A DNA stretch of 49,415 nucleotides from Bacteroidia bacterium (GTDB lineage Bacteria; Bacteroidota; Bacteroidia; AKYH767-A; OLB10). Numbering within the stretch: position 1 is the first letter of the stretch; each line of letters opens with the position of its first letter. The DNA is taken from positions 1 to 49,415 of the forward strand of contig JANWID010000287.1 in assembly GCA_025450095.1 (NCBI GenBank). The letters run 5' to 3'. Of the stretch, positions 25,432 to 35,092 are shown piece after piece. Below the pieces are notes generated by a model. That model was not told the origin of the DNA. It saw only the letters and a list, made by a program, of their open reading frames with translations, and did no database searches. The position numbers and the translations under genes were made by a program.

Positions 25432-26858
25432 ACATAGTTCAGCTTTTTCACGATTCGGCAAACAGGTATGCAACACACCCTGCAATAATCGACGATCGTG
25501 GTACACTTTCATTTGGTGAGTTGAGCGAACTCATTAATAAATCAAGTGTATTTCTCAAAGCAAACAACATAAAACCCGGAATGGGAGTAGGAGTGCTTGG
25601 AAGCAACAGCCGGGAATTTATTATTATGGCGTACGCGGTGATGCAATGCAACGCCGTTGTATTGCCGTTATCGGACCAGCTGCGTAACGACGAACTTCAG
25701 GAAGTGATTCAAACTGCCGGTCTGCATGCATTATTAACTAATGGAATTCAGCAACTGTTACCAGGAAAAAATGCAGTGAATATTCCCGGGAGTAACTGGA
25801 AATTATTTTTTATTGAAAATGTGAAAAGTGACCGTATCGCTCCGCATGTCCCGGATGCTGCACTGATCCGATTTACTTCGGGCACAACAGGTGTTTCAAA
25901 AGGCGTGACGCTTTCACACACTACAATACTGGAACGGATTACAACAGCTAATGGTGCATTGCAACTGGGTCCCGGCGACCGGGTGTTGTGGGTGTTGTCG
26001 ATGGCCTATCATTTCGTGGTTTCTATTATGCTTTATCTTCACCATGGTACTGCAGTAATTATCTGCAATGAATTCATGGCATCGGGAATATTGGAACAAA
26101 TAAATAAGTATGATGCTACTTTTTTATATGCATCGCCCATGCACATACGCATGCTTGCGAATGATTCGGTAAACATGATGATGGAAAATGTTAAGCGCGT
26201 TGTTTCAACATCCACTGCAATTTCAAAAGAACAATGCGAAGCATTTTATTCACGATTTCAAAAACCTGTCAGCCAGGCATATGGTATTATTGAAATCGGT
26301 TTGCCGGTGATCAACTTTGATAAGGCTTTAGCTGCACCCGATGCCATTGGGTATGCAGTGCCCGGTTATCACGTAGCGATTCTCGATGATAATTTTATAG
26401 AAGTTCCTGCAGGTATCATTGGTCATCTTGCTATAAAAGGACCCGGTATGCTGGACGCATATTTATCGCCACCTGCATTGCGTAATGAAATTTTACAACA
26501 CGGCTGGTTCATGACAGGTGATCTTGCATCGAAAGATGAAAATGGTTTGATCACTGTAAAAGGAAGAAAAAAAAGTATGATCAACGTGGCAGGAAATAAA
26601 GTTTTTCCGGAAGAAGTTGAATCCGTACTGAACCGGCATCCTGCTGTGCGAATATCTCGCGTAAGCGGTTACCGGCACCCGTTACTCGGGGAAAGCGTGC
26701 AGGCAGAAATTATTTTGCATGAGAATTCTGACTTACCCGACACAGAAGCTTTACGAAATTATTGCCGCGAACATCTTTCACCGCATAAGATCCCGCAAAA
26801 AATAATTTTTAACGAAAAGCTGCTGATGACTGGAAGTGGGAAGGTGAAGCGGATATAG
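25428..26858 (+). CDS. Acyl-AMP ligase (ANL superfamily adenylate-forming enzyme)
   Basis: 476 residues from the ATG at 25428 (ATGA overlap). Codons upstream to 25311 are open only because they overlap the oxidoreductase. Motifs: A3 IRFTSGTTGVSKGV (147-160), A5 QAYGIIEIG, A7 GWFMTGDLASKDENG, A8 GRKKSMINVAGNKVFPEEVE and A10 TGSGKVKRI with the catalytic Lys. A5 reads YGIIE where most members have YGxTE. The length suits a stand-alone acyl- or aryl-AMP ligase with its mobile C-terminal lid. It most likely activates a carboxylic acid with ATP and loads the ACP of the same operon; CoA as acceptor is the alternative. The substrate cannot be told from sequence. Confidence 0.88.
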   Translation: MNIVQLFHDSANRYATHPAIIDDRGTLSFGELSELINKSSVFLKANNIKPGMGVGVLGSNSREFIIMAYAVMQCNAVVLPLSDQLRNDELQEVIQTAGLHALLTNGIQQLLPGKNAVNIPGSNWKLFFIENVKSDRIAPHVPDAALIRFTSGTTGVSKGVTLSHTTILERITTANGALQLGPGDRVLWVLSMAYHFVVSIMLYLHHGTAVIICNEFMASGILEQINKYDATFLYASPMHIRMLANDSVNMMMENVKRVVSTSTAISKEQCEAFYSRFQKPVSQAYGIIEIGLPVINFDKALAAPDAIGYAVPGYHVAILDDNFIEVPAGIIGHLAIKGPGMLDAYLSPPALRNEILQHGWFMTGDLASKDENGLITVKGRKKSMINVAGNKVFPEEVESVLNRHPAVRISRVSGYRHPLLGESVQAEIILHENSDLPDTEALRNYCREHLSPHKIPQKIIFNEKLLMTGSGKVKRI

Positions 26859-27030
26859 TGATTTTTAGAGGTTCACTTTAAACATACAACTGTATTGAAC
26901 ATTATTAGTTTTGCTGATATTTTTACAAATAGTTATTCATGTAAATCAATTTTATTTATATTTCGCAAAGTTTTTTAACTGATTCTTCAGTAGGTAAGTT
27001 TAAACTTATATTTTAAAATCGACTCATTTT

Positions 27031-28893
27031 ATGAAATTTAAGGTAGCATACACGCTAATTCTGATTTTTTATTCTGCAGTTATGTATGGACAAATGAGTC
27101 CAACCTGGACTGATATTTTTGGCTTTCCCACTTATGGACATGAGGTTTACTATGACGTTGCCGTTGATGATACAGGAAATGTTTATGTTACAGGACAAGT
27201 TGCAAACGCTAACGGTCAAGGCGATATACTTACAAGGAAGTATGACTGGAATGGAAATTTAATCTGGAGCGTTACTTATGTGCCTCCAATCCCGGACGAC
27301 CTGGACTTCGGTCAGTTTATTGAACTTGATAACAGTGGAAATGTTATTGTTATGGGTGCCCGAACTGGTTCGGGAGCTAATGATATTCTTGTAGTTATTA
27401 AGTATAATAACCAGGGAATTCAACAGTGGTTGAAAACCAGGTCAACTGATTCTCAAAGTACCGACCCTTTGGAAACAATGCTAGTGGACGATTCGGATAA
27501 CATTTATGTAATGCATGAAGGACCCAACTATGTTGAAATTATCAAATATAATAGTGCAGGTATTATACAATGGACATATCATCCCAATTTGCCTTCCATT
27601 TATATGAACAAAATGGAGCTGGATTTACTTGGAAATTTGTATATAACAGGTGGAGCTTCTTCTTCTAAATGGATTGGTTATTTTTCTAAACTCGATTCCG
27701 GGGGTGATGAAATTTGGGCACAGTATTTCGTTGATTCTCTTCTTAATAAATGGAATAATGATGTTGCTATAAGCAGCGACAATATGTATGCTTATGTTTT
27801 AGGTTCACTTCAGGATTCGGTAGCATTCAATAACCATTTGCAAATTCATAAGTATGATTCGAGCGGAACATTGCTTGATACATGGACATATCCAAATGCA
27901 TTAAAGAAAGATATAGAGTCAAATACAGGTAAATCAATCCGTGTTGATGATTCTGGAAATATTTGTTTTTCTGTTGATGGAGTGTACCAGAATCAGAACT
28001 GCGTAATATTAGGAAAATATGATACTTCAGGAAATCTCTTATGGTATGATCATATGACATTAGGATTGCTAAATATTTCTCTATGTTCAATGACCGTGGA
28101 TAAGAATCAAAATATCCTGGTTGCGGGTGCCGCAGCTGATTCTATTGATGATCGGAGTTATCTTGCAAAGTATAGTGATTCAGGAAATGTAATGTGGACA
28201 AGTTCTTTTATATCCTGTCCGGGTTGTTTAACATATGAATCATTGTTTTCTGTTGAAACGGATATTTATGGAAATATTTTTACCTGTGGCTCCACTCATA
28301 ATCCAAATAACTCGACCAATTTTGATTTATGGGCATTGCTTGCATATTACCAGGTTTGTCCGCCAAATCATATCAATAATATTTCTCATCCATCCAATAA
28401 AATATGTAAAGGAGACAGTATTTTATTTGAGGCTACCGCCGGGATTACTTACCAATGGTACCGGAACAATATTCTGATTCCCGGGGCCACACAGCAAACA
28501 TACAATGCATCGAAAAGAGGCTTCTATAAGTGCTATATTTCTCAAATTGATACTACCTGCAGTTCGTTTACAAATTCTCAGAAAGTATCCATAGTATGCC
28601 TCCCGCCACTGCCTCCGCAGGAAAGGGAATATTCAGATGAAGCTGAAGATTTTCTGGATATATCGGTATCACCCAATCCTTCTGTTAATTCATTTATTTT
28701 GAATATCAGTTCTGAGAATGAGAACGATCTCAGAATCGAGATCCGGGACGGTGCGGGACGTGAAATTAATACACAAATCAGGAAAATTGAAGAAGACCGG
28801 TATCTGCTGGATCAACTTTCTCCGGGATTTTACTTTGCTACAGTTCGCAGTGGCAATCTTATAAAGACTATTAAACTAATGCAGGTTGAATAA
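27031..28893 (+). CDS. Secreted SBBP-repeat beta-propeller protein with T9SS sorting domain
   Basis: 620 residues. Signal peptide MKFKVAYTLILIFYSAVMYG. About eight repeats of SBBP type follow (VAVDDTGNVYVTGQV, IELDNSGNVIVMGAR, MELDLLGNLYITGGA, MTVDKNQNILVAGAA), alternating with W-rich strands (KYDWNGNLIWSVTY, KYDTSGNLLWYDHM). After the propeller comes an Ig-like domain (ICKGDSILFEATAGITYQWYRNN...GATQQTY), and then the sorting domain (SVSPNPSVNSFILN, SPGFYFATV, IKLMQVE). A secreted or surface-anchored propeller, ligand unknown. The gene is AT-rich relative to the neighbouring operon. Confidence 0.88.
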   Translation: MKFKVAYTLILIFYSAVMYGQMSPTWTDIFGFPTYGHEVYYDVAVDDTGNVYVTGQVANANGQGDILTRKYDWNGNLIWSVTYVPPIPDDLDFGQFIELDNSGNVIVMGARTGSGANDILVVIKYNNQGIQQWLKTRSTDSQSTDPLETMLVDDSDNIYVMHEGPNYVEIIKYNSAGIIQWTYHPNLPSIYMNKMELDLLGNLYITGGASSSKWIGYFSKLDSGGDEIWAQYFVDSLLNKWNNDVAISSDNMYAYVLGSLQDSVAFNNHLQIHKYDSSGTLLDTWTYPNALKKDIESNTGKSIRVDDSGNICFSVDGVYQNQNCVILGKYDTSGNLLWYDHMTLGLLNISLCSMTVDKNQNILVAGAAADSIDDRSYLAKYSDSGNVMWTSSFISCPGCLTYESLFSVETDIYGNIFTCGSTHNPNNSTNFDLWALLAYYQVCPPNHINNISHPSNKICKGDSILFEATAGITYQWYRNNILIPGATQQTYNASKRGFYKCYISQIDTTCSSFTNSQKVSIVCLPPLPPQEREYSDEAEDFLDISVSPNPSVNSFILNISSENENDLRIEIRDGAGREINTQIRKIEEDRYLLDQLSPGFYFATVRSGNLIKTIKLMQVE

Positions 28894-28928
28894 TTATCAG
28901 GAAACAGAATTTTTCATTCACTACTCCT

Positions 28929-30320
28929 TTATTTTATCATATTTAAATAAAGCTTCTCGTATCTTAAAATCCCATTATCACGGTCAGTCACCATTTTTAA
29001 TGGATAACTTTCGTCGATGGTAATGGATTTTACATTCTGAATCAATTCGCGCAAAGCCATTGTAACCTGCAATCGGGCCAACGGTGCGCCAACACAAAAA
29101 TGAGCTCCTTTTCCAAAGCTCAGGTGCTGCCGGTTATTTTCACGGTGCATGTCGAATGCGCAACCATTGCTGAATTTTTCAGGGTCGGTATTGGCTGCGC
29201 CTGACATGAGAATTACAATTGAATCTTTTGGAATTCGTGTTTCGTTAAAAGTAATGTCTTTTTTTGCCCTCCTCAAAAATCTTCCCACCGGTGTATAAAA
29301 ACGCAATGCTTCCTCAATAAAATCTTCCAGCTTTTCAGGATGTGTTTTTAGTTGCATGATTTGTTCCGGGTTACGGGCCAGGTGTACCACGCAGTTCGAT
29401 AGCAGGCTGGATGTTGTTTCGTAGCCTGCAAAAAATATAAACGCTCCGGTCATCATCATCTCCGTAAAGGAAATTTTTCCCGGGCTCATCGCTGCCCGTA
29501 AAATATTAATGGACGCATTTTGATTTCCTGGCTCCTTTAGTTTGCCTGCAAACATCAAAAGTAAATCCAGCATCGGACTAACTGCTGCGGGGATGTGTTC
29601 AAAATTCGGACGCGGTAACGGAATATTTTTTTCACGAATGCGAACCATTTGTAAAAGCTCGTTCATGCTGCTGCTTCCCACAAGTCGACGAAGCCGCCAT
29701 AGTTTACCGGCATTTCCCAATACGGCTCCTGTGATTTTTATTTTTTCTATAATGGTTGGCTCCGGGCTGCGTCGTGGTCCGGTGCCACCGGTAACAAACA
29801 GCGCGCGATTAATGGCAATGGAATCGCGATGCAGTTTCATCAGAAATTCTGGAGATCTATCAAATCCAAACAAGACCGATAAGGTTGCAAGCGGGATAAC
29901 ATTGGCCCAGGTGTCAAAAAGTTCCACAGGTTGATTTTGCAACAGATTACGGGTGGCTTGTTTAATTACATCCCGTATTTGAGTTTCGTAAGCCAGGATA
30001 TTCTTCTGGTGAAATATTTCAGCCATCACTTCACGGATCCGTGCATGTTCTGCACCATCCATCAATGCGGGAAATGCGGCACGTTCGGAAGGAATAATTT
30101 TGCTACTGAAATTTTCGGTATCTGCGAAAACAGTTTTCACATCTTCATAACGATGCACCAGGAAAAAATTTTCTTCCTGCGGTAACCGGTATATGGCATT
30201 TCCCGGAATGCTCCTCAACCAATCATAATATGGCCACGGATTTTCTCGCGCTGATGGATCCAACGCATCGAATTCTTTAATATCCGGAATTTTATGAAAT
30301 GGGCAGCCTCCGTTGTTCAT
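28929..30320 (-). CDS. Cytochrome P450
   Basis: 463 residues, soluble, bacterial type. The I-helix motif AGYETT lies at 298-303, the ExxR motif EALR at 337-340, the PVGRFLRR segment follows it, and the heme loop is FGKGAHFCVGAPLAR with axial Cys409. The start MNNGGCPFHKI is typical of soluble P450s. It would hydroxylate or otherwise oxidise a small hydrophobic substrate, using a ferredoxin that is not encoded here. It lies about 2 kb downstream of the ACP operon, in the opposite orientation, so a shared pathway is possible but not shown. P450s that act on carrier-bound amino acids are known in other clusters. Confidence 0.92.
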   Translation of the reverse strand: MNNGGCPFHKIPDIKEFDALDPSARENPWPYYDWLRSIPGNAIYRLPQEENFFLVHRYEDVKTVFADTENFSSKIIPSERAAFPALMDGAEHARIREVMAEIFHQKNILAYETQIRDVIKQATRNLLQNQPVELFDTWANVIPLATLSVLFGFDRSPEFLMKLHRDSIAINRALFVTGGTGPRRSPEPTIIEKIKITGAVLGNAGKLWRLRRLVGSSSMNELLQMVRIREKNIPLPRPNFEHIPAAVSPMLDLLLMFAGKLKEPGNQNASINILRAAMSPGKISFTEMMMTGAFIFFAGYETTSSLLSNCVVHLARNPEQIMQLKTHPEKLEDFIEEALRFYTPVGRFLRRAKKDITFNETRIPKDSIVILMSGAANTDPEKFSNGCAFDMHRENNRQHLSFGKGAHFCVGAPLARLQVTMALRELIQNVKSITIDESYPLKMVTDRDNGILRYEKLYLNMIK

Positions 30321-30618
30321 GATTAAAGTAAAACTGAAGGAGACAATAAAAAATTAATGCTTCTGAAATTTGATGCTGCCCAAAACTAAATAAAAATTAC
30401 ACATTTGCTGACCGGTGATGTTTTATTTGGAACGTCAACATGCTCTGGATTTACGATTAAACTCTTAATTAAAGCATAAAAAACCGTTAGAATCAGTATA
30501 CCGCTTATCAAATGGTTTTACCATTCGTCAAAATTACCGGCAATTTCGGGAGAGGGAATTATTAATTTTAATTATATTTGATATAGAAGTGGATTAATCA
30601 TATAAAATTGGTAATCAA
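30321..30618. other. Divergent intergenic region
   Basis: 298 bp AT-rich, between the P450 and the next T9SS gene. On the minus strand TAGTTTTG (30381-30388) may serve the P450; on the plus strand TATATTTG (30573-30580) may serve the T9SS gene, 38 bp upstream of its ATG. No clear -33 element and no repeat is seen. Confidence 0.5.
30573..30580 (+). promoter_or_regulatory. -7 box (TATATTTG)
   Basis: Matches TAnnTTTG 38 bp upstream of the ATG at 30619. No clear TTG is visible 19-21 bp upstream, so this is only tentative. Confidence 0.4.
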
Positions 30619-31563
30619 ATGGATAAATTTTACTCCCGGGTTCGCCTTTATACACTGCTGGTCTTATTCATAGTTCCGTTTTATGGTAATAGCCAGGTCA
30701 ATGAATATTTTCTGAACAATCCTGTCTGGAAAGTATCTAGTAGCTGTCAGGTCGGTCTTCCTTGTGTCCGATATGACGAATACAATTATTATGTAAATGG
30801 CGATACCCTGATTAATGGATTCACTTATGTGAAAGTATTTAAAAAAGGCACTTACAATTTCAATTGGTTTTCCTCACCGCCGGCACCACCCACCTGTGTC
30901 GGATATTTCAGTTACATCAATATTGTACCTGATTTTTATTTGCGTTCCGACAATAAAGAAATGTATATTCTTTTTGACGGCAACCCTTCAGAAACATTAT
31001 TGTATGATTTTGATCTGTCGGTAGGAGATACCTTGCCTGTTACTTATAACAGTTTAAGCAATAATGTAGTTGTAACAGGAATTGATAGCCTGTACACACC
31101 GTATGGGTATCGGAAACGATTCGCAATATCGGGTCCTAATACCTGGTCAACAGAACTTCTGGAAGGTATCGGGCACAACCTGGGACTTATCGAAACGATG
31201 GATGGGGTTTTAGAATGCGGATGGAACCTGGAATGTTACAGCCTTAATGATACGGCCTGGTATCCGGCTACCGGACCCACCTGTAACATGAATGTTGGTT
31301 TGGTGGAGAATATTGTTCTCAATCCGGTCAAAGTTTTCCCGAATCCGATGAACGATCGTACTGTATTTACATGGAATACGAATTGGAATGATGTTAGCCT
31401 GACCGTATTCAATTCTGCCGGGATCGTAGTGGAGGAAGTTTCAGTGATTAATAATGGAAATTACGAGTTACTTAGAGGAAGTTTGATGCAGAGTGTTTAT
31501 TTTTACCAATTGCAAAACAGCATTGGAATATTGGGAAGGGGGAAGCTGGTTGTAATAAATTAA
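30619..31563 (+). CDS. Secreted protein with T9SS sorting domain, function unknown
   Basis: 314 residues. Signal peptide MDKFYSRVRLYTLLVLFIV ending near GNSQ. The mature region has the pattern NPVWKVSSSCQ...CVRYDEYNYYVNGDTLINGFTYVKVF, then SVGDTLPVTYNSLSNNVVVTGIDS and LLEGIGHNLGLIETMDG. This layout recurs in many Bacteroidota T9SS proteins of unknown function. The sorting domain reads VFPNPMNDRTVFTW, FNSAGIVVEEV and GRGKLVVIN. The MBOAT/SGNH pair begins 64 bp downstream. Confidence 0.85.
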   Translation: MDKFYSRVRLYTLLVLFIVPFYGNSQVNEYFLNNPVWKVSSSCQVGLPCVRYDEYNYYVNGDTLINGFTYVKVFKKGTYNFNWFSSPPAPPTCVGYFSYINIVPDFYLRSDNKEMYILFDGNPSETLLYDFDLSVGDTLPVTYNSLSNNVVVTGIDSLYTPYGYRKRFAISGPNTWSTELLEGIGHNLGLIETMDGVLECGWNLECYSLNDTAWYPATGPTCNMNVGLVENIVLNPVKVFPNPMNDRTVFTWNTNWNDVSLTVFNSAGIVVEEVSVINNGNYELLRGSLMQSVYFYQLQNSIGILGRGKLVVIN

Positions 31564-31626
31564 ATATTAGTAAAGAAGAACTCTCATAACGCTTTTATGT
31601 TTTTTAATAAAATTTAATCGCCGCGA

Positions 31627-33072
31627 ATGCTTTTCAACTCATCCGAATTTGCGATCTTTTTTCCTATAGTTTTTATAGCCTACTGGTTTGTATTTAACAA
31701 ATCGGTTCGTTCACAAAACATCCTGTTACTGGTAGCCAGTTATTATTTCTATGGCTGTTGGGATTGGCGATTTTTATTCCTGCTTGCCTTCAGCACTTTT
31801 CTCGACTTTTTCACTGGATTAAAAATTCATAAAAGCGAATCAACCACGACCAGGCGCATGTGGCTTACCATAAGTGTAGTTACCAACCTGGGTTTCCTTG
31901 GAATTTTTAAATACTATAATTTTTTTGCAGAATCATTTGCTGAACTGCTGCAATCATTCGGTATGCAACCGCACTTCGCCACACTGAGCATTATTTTGCC
32001 TGTCGGTATTTCGTTTTATACATTCCACGGATTATCGTATGTATTTGATATTTACAACCGGAAAATTTCACCCACAACGAACTGGGTGGATTATACGTTG
32101 TTTGTTTGTTTCTTTCCATTACTTGTTGCAGGACCAATTGAAAGAGCTACTCACTTGTTACCACAGGTGGAAAAACCGCGACAGTTTCGATATGCCGTAG
32201 CCGTTGACGGGTTACGCCAGATATTGTGGGGTTTTTTTAAGAAGATGGTAATCGCAGATAACTGCGCCGTTTATGCAAATTCCATATTTAATAATTCAGA
32301 GCAATATTCAGGAAGCATGCTGGTGTTGGGTGTGGTGTTTTTCGCGATTCAGATTTATGGTGATTTTTCGGGGTATTCCGATATAGCTTTAGGAACTGCG
32401 AGGTTACTGGGAATAGAGCTGCTACAAAATTTTAAATTTCCCTATTTCTCAAGGGACATTGCGGAATTCTGGAGGCGCTGGCATGTATCATTGTCATCAT
32501 GGTTCCGCGATTACCTGTATATTCCCCTGGGAGGCAGTCGTGGCGGTATGTGGATGAGCGTCCGTAACACATTTATAATTTTTGTTGTAAGTGGGTTTTG
32601 GCATGGCGCCAACTGGACATTTATCGTTTGGGGTGCATTGAATGCAATTTTCATTCTGCCGCAAATAGTTTCAAAAACAAATCGAAACAACCTTGGAATT
32701 GTAGCACAGGGAAGATTATTTCCCACACTACGCGAGCTCATGCAAATACTGATCACCTTCACCATGACTTGTTTTGCATGGATCTTTTTCCGCGCAGATA
32801 CTTTAACGCATGCGTTTTTATATGCCAGGGGTATTTTTTCATCAGCGCTGTTTACGATGCCCGTATTGGAAAAGTATGCATGGGTAGTTTTGGGCCTGGC
32901 TTTTTTCCTGTTTGTTATTGAGTGGCTGGGGCGGGAAAGCAAATATGCGCTGGAACATTTTATCGATAAATATCCGCGTTGGTTACGATGGAGTTTCTAC
33001 GCATTTATATTATTCCTGATGGGCATGTTCATGCAAACTGAAGAATCACCATTTATTTATTTCCAGTTCTGA
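31627..33072 (+). CDS. MBOAT-family membrane O-acyltransferase (AlgI/DltB-like)
   Basis: 481 residues with about 11 hydrophobic segments. The family core is present: FWRRWHVSLSSWFRDYLYIPLGG with H286, and SGFWHGANWTFIVWG with H326, the likely catalytic His. GDFSGYSDIALG precedes them. AlgI/DltB-type enzymes pass acyl groups across the inner membrane to polysaccharides or other envelope targets, working with a periplasmic SGNH/DltD-like partner. The next gene, 1 bp downstream, is such a partner. No alginate or teichoic-acid genes are present, so the acceptor is unknown. Confidence 0.92.
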   Translation: MLFNSSEFAIFFPIVFIAYWFVFNKSVRSQNILLLVASYYFYGCWDWRFLFLLAFSTFLDFFTGLKIHKSESTTTRRMWLTISVVTNLGFLGIFKYYNFFAESFAELLQSFGMQPHFATLSIILPVGISFYTFHGLSYVFDIYNRKISPTTNWVDYTLFVCFFPLLVAGPIERATHLLPQVEKPRQFRYAVAVDGLRQILWGFFKKMVIADNCAVYANSIFNNSEQYSGSMLVLGVVFFAIQIYGDFSGYSDIALGTARLLGIELLQNFKFPYFSRDIAEFWRRWHVSLSSWFRDYLYIPLGGSRGGMWMSVRNTFIIFVVSGFWHGANWTFIVWGALNAIFILPQIVSKTNRNNLGIVAQGRLFPTLRELMQILITFTMTCFAWIFFRADTLTHAFLYARGIFSSALFTMPVLEKYAWVVLGLAFFLFVIEWLGRESKYALEHFIDKYPRWLRWSFYAFILFLMGMFMQTEESPFIYFQF

Positions 33073-33073
33073 T

Positions 33074-34015
33074 ATGAAGAAATTCCACATAACGATTTTG
33101 AAATTTCTTCCATTTGCACTGGTAGCTTACCTGGTATTGCTTTTTGCATGGGGGAAGACACCGCTTCCTCTCCGGAAAAATCTCAATTACCGGATCGGCG
33201 CTTATGGCCATATGCATTCGCGAATGAAGGATGTAAAAGTGGCCGGCAAAACAGAGGTGATCATCCTGGGTTCATCACATTCATATCGCGGCTTCGACAC
33301 CCGTATCTTCAATGAAAAAGGCATTCGGGCATTTAATTTGGGTTCCAGCAGTCAGACTCCCATTCAATCATTGATGCTGCTTGAAAAATATGTTGACAGG
33401 CTCTCGCCGAAGCTGGTAATCCTGGAAGTTTTTCCTGAAATTTTCGGACTCGATGGTGTTGAATCATCGTTGGAAATTGTCGCGAATGAGCAAATCGACA
33501 TTCATGTTGCGAAGATGGTATTTAGGGTAAACCATATTAAAACATATAACTCATTTCTTTACGGATGGTTCAGACAGATAACAGGGGTGGATAAAGATTT
33601 TGTGCAACCACCCAACCAAAAGAAAGACCACTATATAACAGGATCGGGTTATGTTGCCAGGGATATGGAATTTTTTAAACATGTTACGTACCCGACTTCC
33701 GAATGGGAATTGAATAAAAATCAACTTAAGGCATTCGACAAGATATTACAGCTGCTTCGTGAAAAAAATATTGCCTTCATCCTGGTACAGGCTCCTTATA
33801 CCAGTGATTTGTATAATTCGAAAGTGAATAATGCAACCATCGACAGTTTGTTTAAATCAAAAGGCGACTACATTAATTTTAATAACCAGCTTCAGCTTGA
33901 CGATTCACTTCATTTTTATGATGCAGATCACCTGAATCAGGAAGGAGTAAAAATTTTCAATGACTCTCTGTTGAACTGGATGGCACAACAAAACTTGCCC
34001 GTAAAAATAAAATAG
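33074..34015 (+). CDS. Membrane-anchored SGNH-like/DltD-like protein, MBOAT partner
   Basis: 313 residues. An N-terminal hydrophobic segment (ILKFLPFALVAYLVLLFAW) anchors it in the inner membrane with the rest in the periplasm. VIILGSSHSYRGFDT (Ser68 or Ser70 region) resembles the nucleophile block, and DADHLNQEG (D283, H286) is the DxxH block of SGNH hydrolases. AFNLGSSSQTPIQSL and the LVILEVFPEIFG strand follow the first block. The gene begins 1 bp after the MBOAT stop, so the two are an operon and likely perform one acyl transfer onto an exported acceptor. It is shorter than AlgX and closest in layout to DltD or the DUF1574-type proteins. Confidence 0.82.
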   Translation: MKKFHITILKFLPFALVAYLVLLFAWGKTPLPLRKNLNYRIGAYGHMHSRMKDVKVAGKTEVIILGSSHSYRGFDTRIFNEKGIRAFNLGSSSQTPIQSLMLLEKYVDRLSPKLVILEVFPEIFGLDGVESSLEIVANEQIDIHVAKMVFRVNHIKTYNSFLYGWFRQITGVDKDFVQPPNQKKDHYITGSGYVARDMEFFKHVTYPTSEWELNKNQLKAFDKILQLLREKNIAFILVQAPYTSDLYNSKVNNATIDSLFKSKGDYINFNNQLQLDDSLHFYDADHLNQEGVKIFNDSLLNWMAQQNLPVKIK

Positions 34016-34114
34016 GGCAATCTGACCGGCTGCAACGTACCATGCAGCATCCCGAAGCTCAGGATGTTTTTTTGTTTGGTAAAATTTAATATCTTTCTTA
34101 AAATTAATCATCAT

Positions 34115-35047
34115 ATGAAAGCTGCAACCCTGTTAATGATGATCCCGGTTGGTATTTTATTATTTCCACCAAAAGTGTATTCACAGGGTAACCTGGTTGC
34201 AAATGGCAGTTTTGAAATTTATTCCGGTACCTGTCCCTTTTCGTCTCCCAACGGAGCTTTTGTACAAGTTGTAGGGTGGAAGCCGGCCAATGCTATTCCG
34301 GGGATTGGAGTGCCTCATGCAGATTTGTATTGCCAGGGTACTCCCAATTACCTTGGTTGCATGCCTGGCCCCCTCAGTGCTTCTGATGGTAATGCCTATG
34401 TAGGATTTCATACGCGAAACGTTGCTAATCCATACAACGAAGCCGTCTACCAGGAACTGCCGGTACCATTGACAACTGGAAATAATTACCGGATCGAATT
34501 CGACCTGGTAACGTGTGCATCAGGATTATTTACTTCAGGAATATCAGACTTCTGCGTTTATGCTAACACCGATACTATTATTCCTGCCTGCCCGGCTCAA
34601 AATCCGGCTGTGATAATCATAGGCTGTGTTCCTTTCAGCAATATCACTACGCAGAACTGGAGTCACCACCACATTGATTTTATCGCGCCTCCGAATGCAA
34701 ACGTGCTGGCATTTTCAGGCGGGGCATGTTTCACGACAGATATCTATTACTATTTCGACAATGTCATCCTTACGGAAGCAACCGGGCTGAATGAAATTAA
34801 CTACACGGATTTCACTTACACTATCAGTCCGCAACCTGTAAATGATATTTTATTTGTCAGAGTAAATAAGCCGGGTACTTACCATGCAGAAATTTTCAAT
34901 GTAACCGGCAGCCTGTTGTTTACTTCGGAGATGGATGGTATGACCGACCAGGAATTTCATTTCAATAATACAATCGCTCCCGGTATCTACTTTATCCGGA
35001 TCAGCGATGGAAATAAATCAAAATGCCAAAAATTTATAAAAAATTAA
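34115..35047 (+). CDS. Secreted protein with carbohydrate-binding-like domain and T9SS sorting domain
   Basis: 310 residues from the ATG at 34115; the upstream in-frame ATG at 34064 would add 17 residues before the signal peptide (LLMMIPVGILLFPPKVYSQ). Residues about 25-215 form a jelly-roll of the kind found in many Bacteroidota surface proteins: NLVANGSFEIYSG, VVGWKPANAIPG, SDGNAYVGFHTR, YRIEFDLVTC, ending DIYYYFDNVILTEA. This is DUF642/galactose-binding-like by pattern. The sorting domain starts TISPQPVNDILFVRV (PQP in place of PNP) and ends APGIYFIRI, KFIKN. Possibly a glycan-binding surface protein. Confidence 0.85.
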   Translation: MKAATLLMMIPVGILLFPPKVYSQGNLVANGSFEIYSGTCPFSSPNGAFVQVVGWKPANAIPGIGVPHADLYCQGTPNYLGCMPGPLSASDGNAYVGFHTRNVANPYNEAVYQELPVPLTTGNNYRIEFDLVTCASGLFTSGISDFCVYANTDTIIPACPAQNPAVIIIGCVPFSNITTQNWSHHHIDFIAPPNANVLAFSGGACFTTDIYYYFDNVILTEATGLNEINYTDFTYTISPQPVNDILFVRVNKPGTYHAEIFNVTGSLLFTSEMDGMTDQEFHFNNTIAPGIYFIRISDGNKSKCQKFIKN

Positions 35048-35092
35048 TCCCTCAGATTTTTCATAATAGAAAATAAAAAATCACAATAGAGT

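Noticed and set aside
32511..32942. 143-codon minus-strand frame over the MBOAT gene
   Set aside because: It is antisense to conserved MBOAT motifs, which explain the sequence.
34048..34073. CATCC/GGATG hairpin followed by T-run as a terminator
   Set aside because: The stem is only 5 bp with a 9-nt loop, so it is too weak to list.
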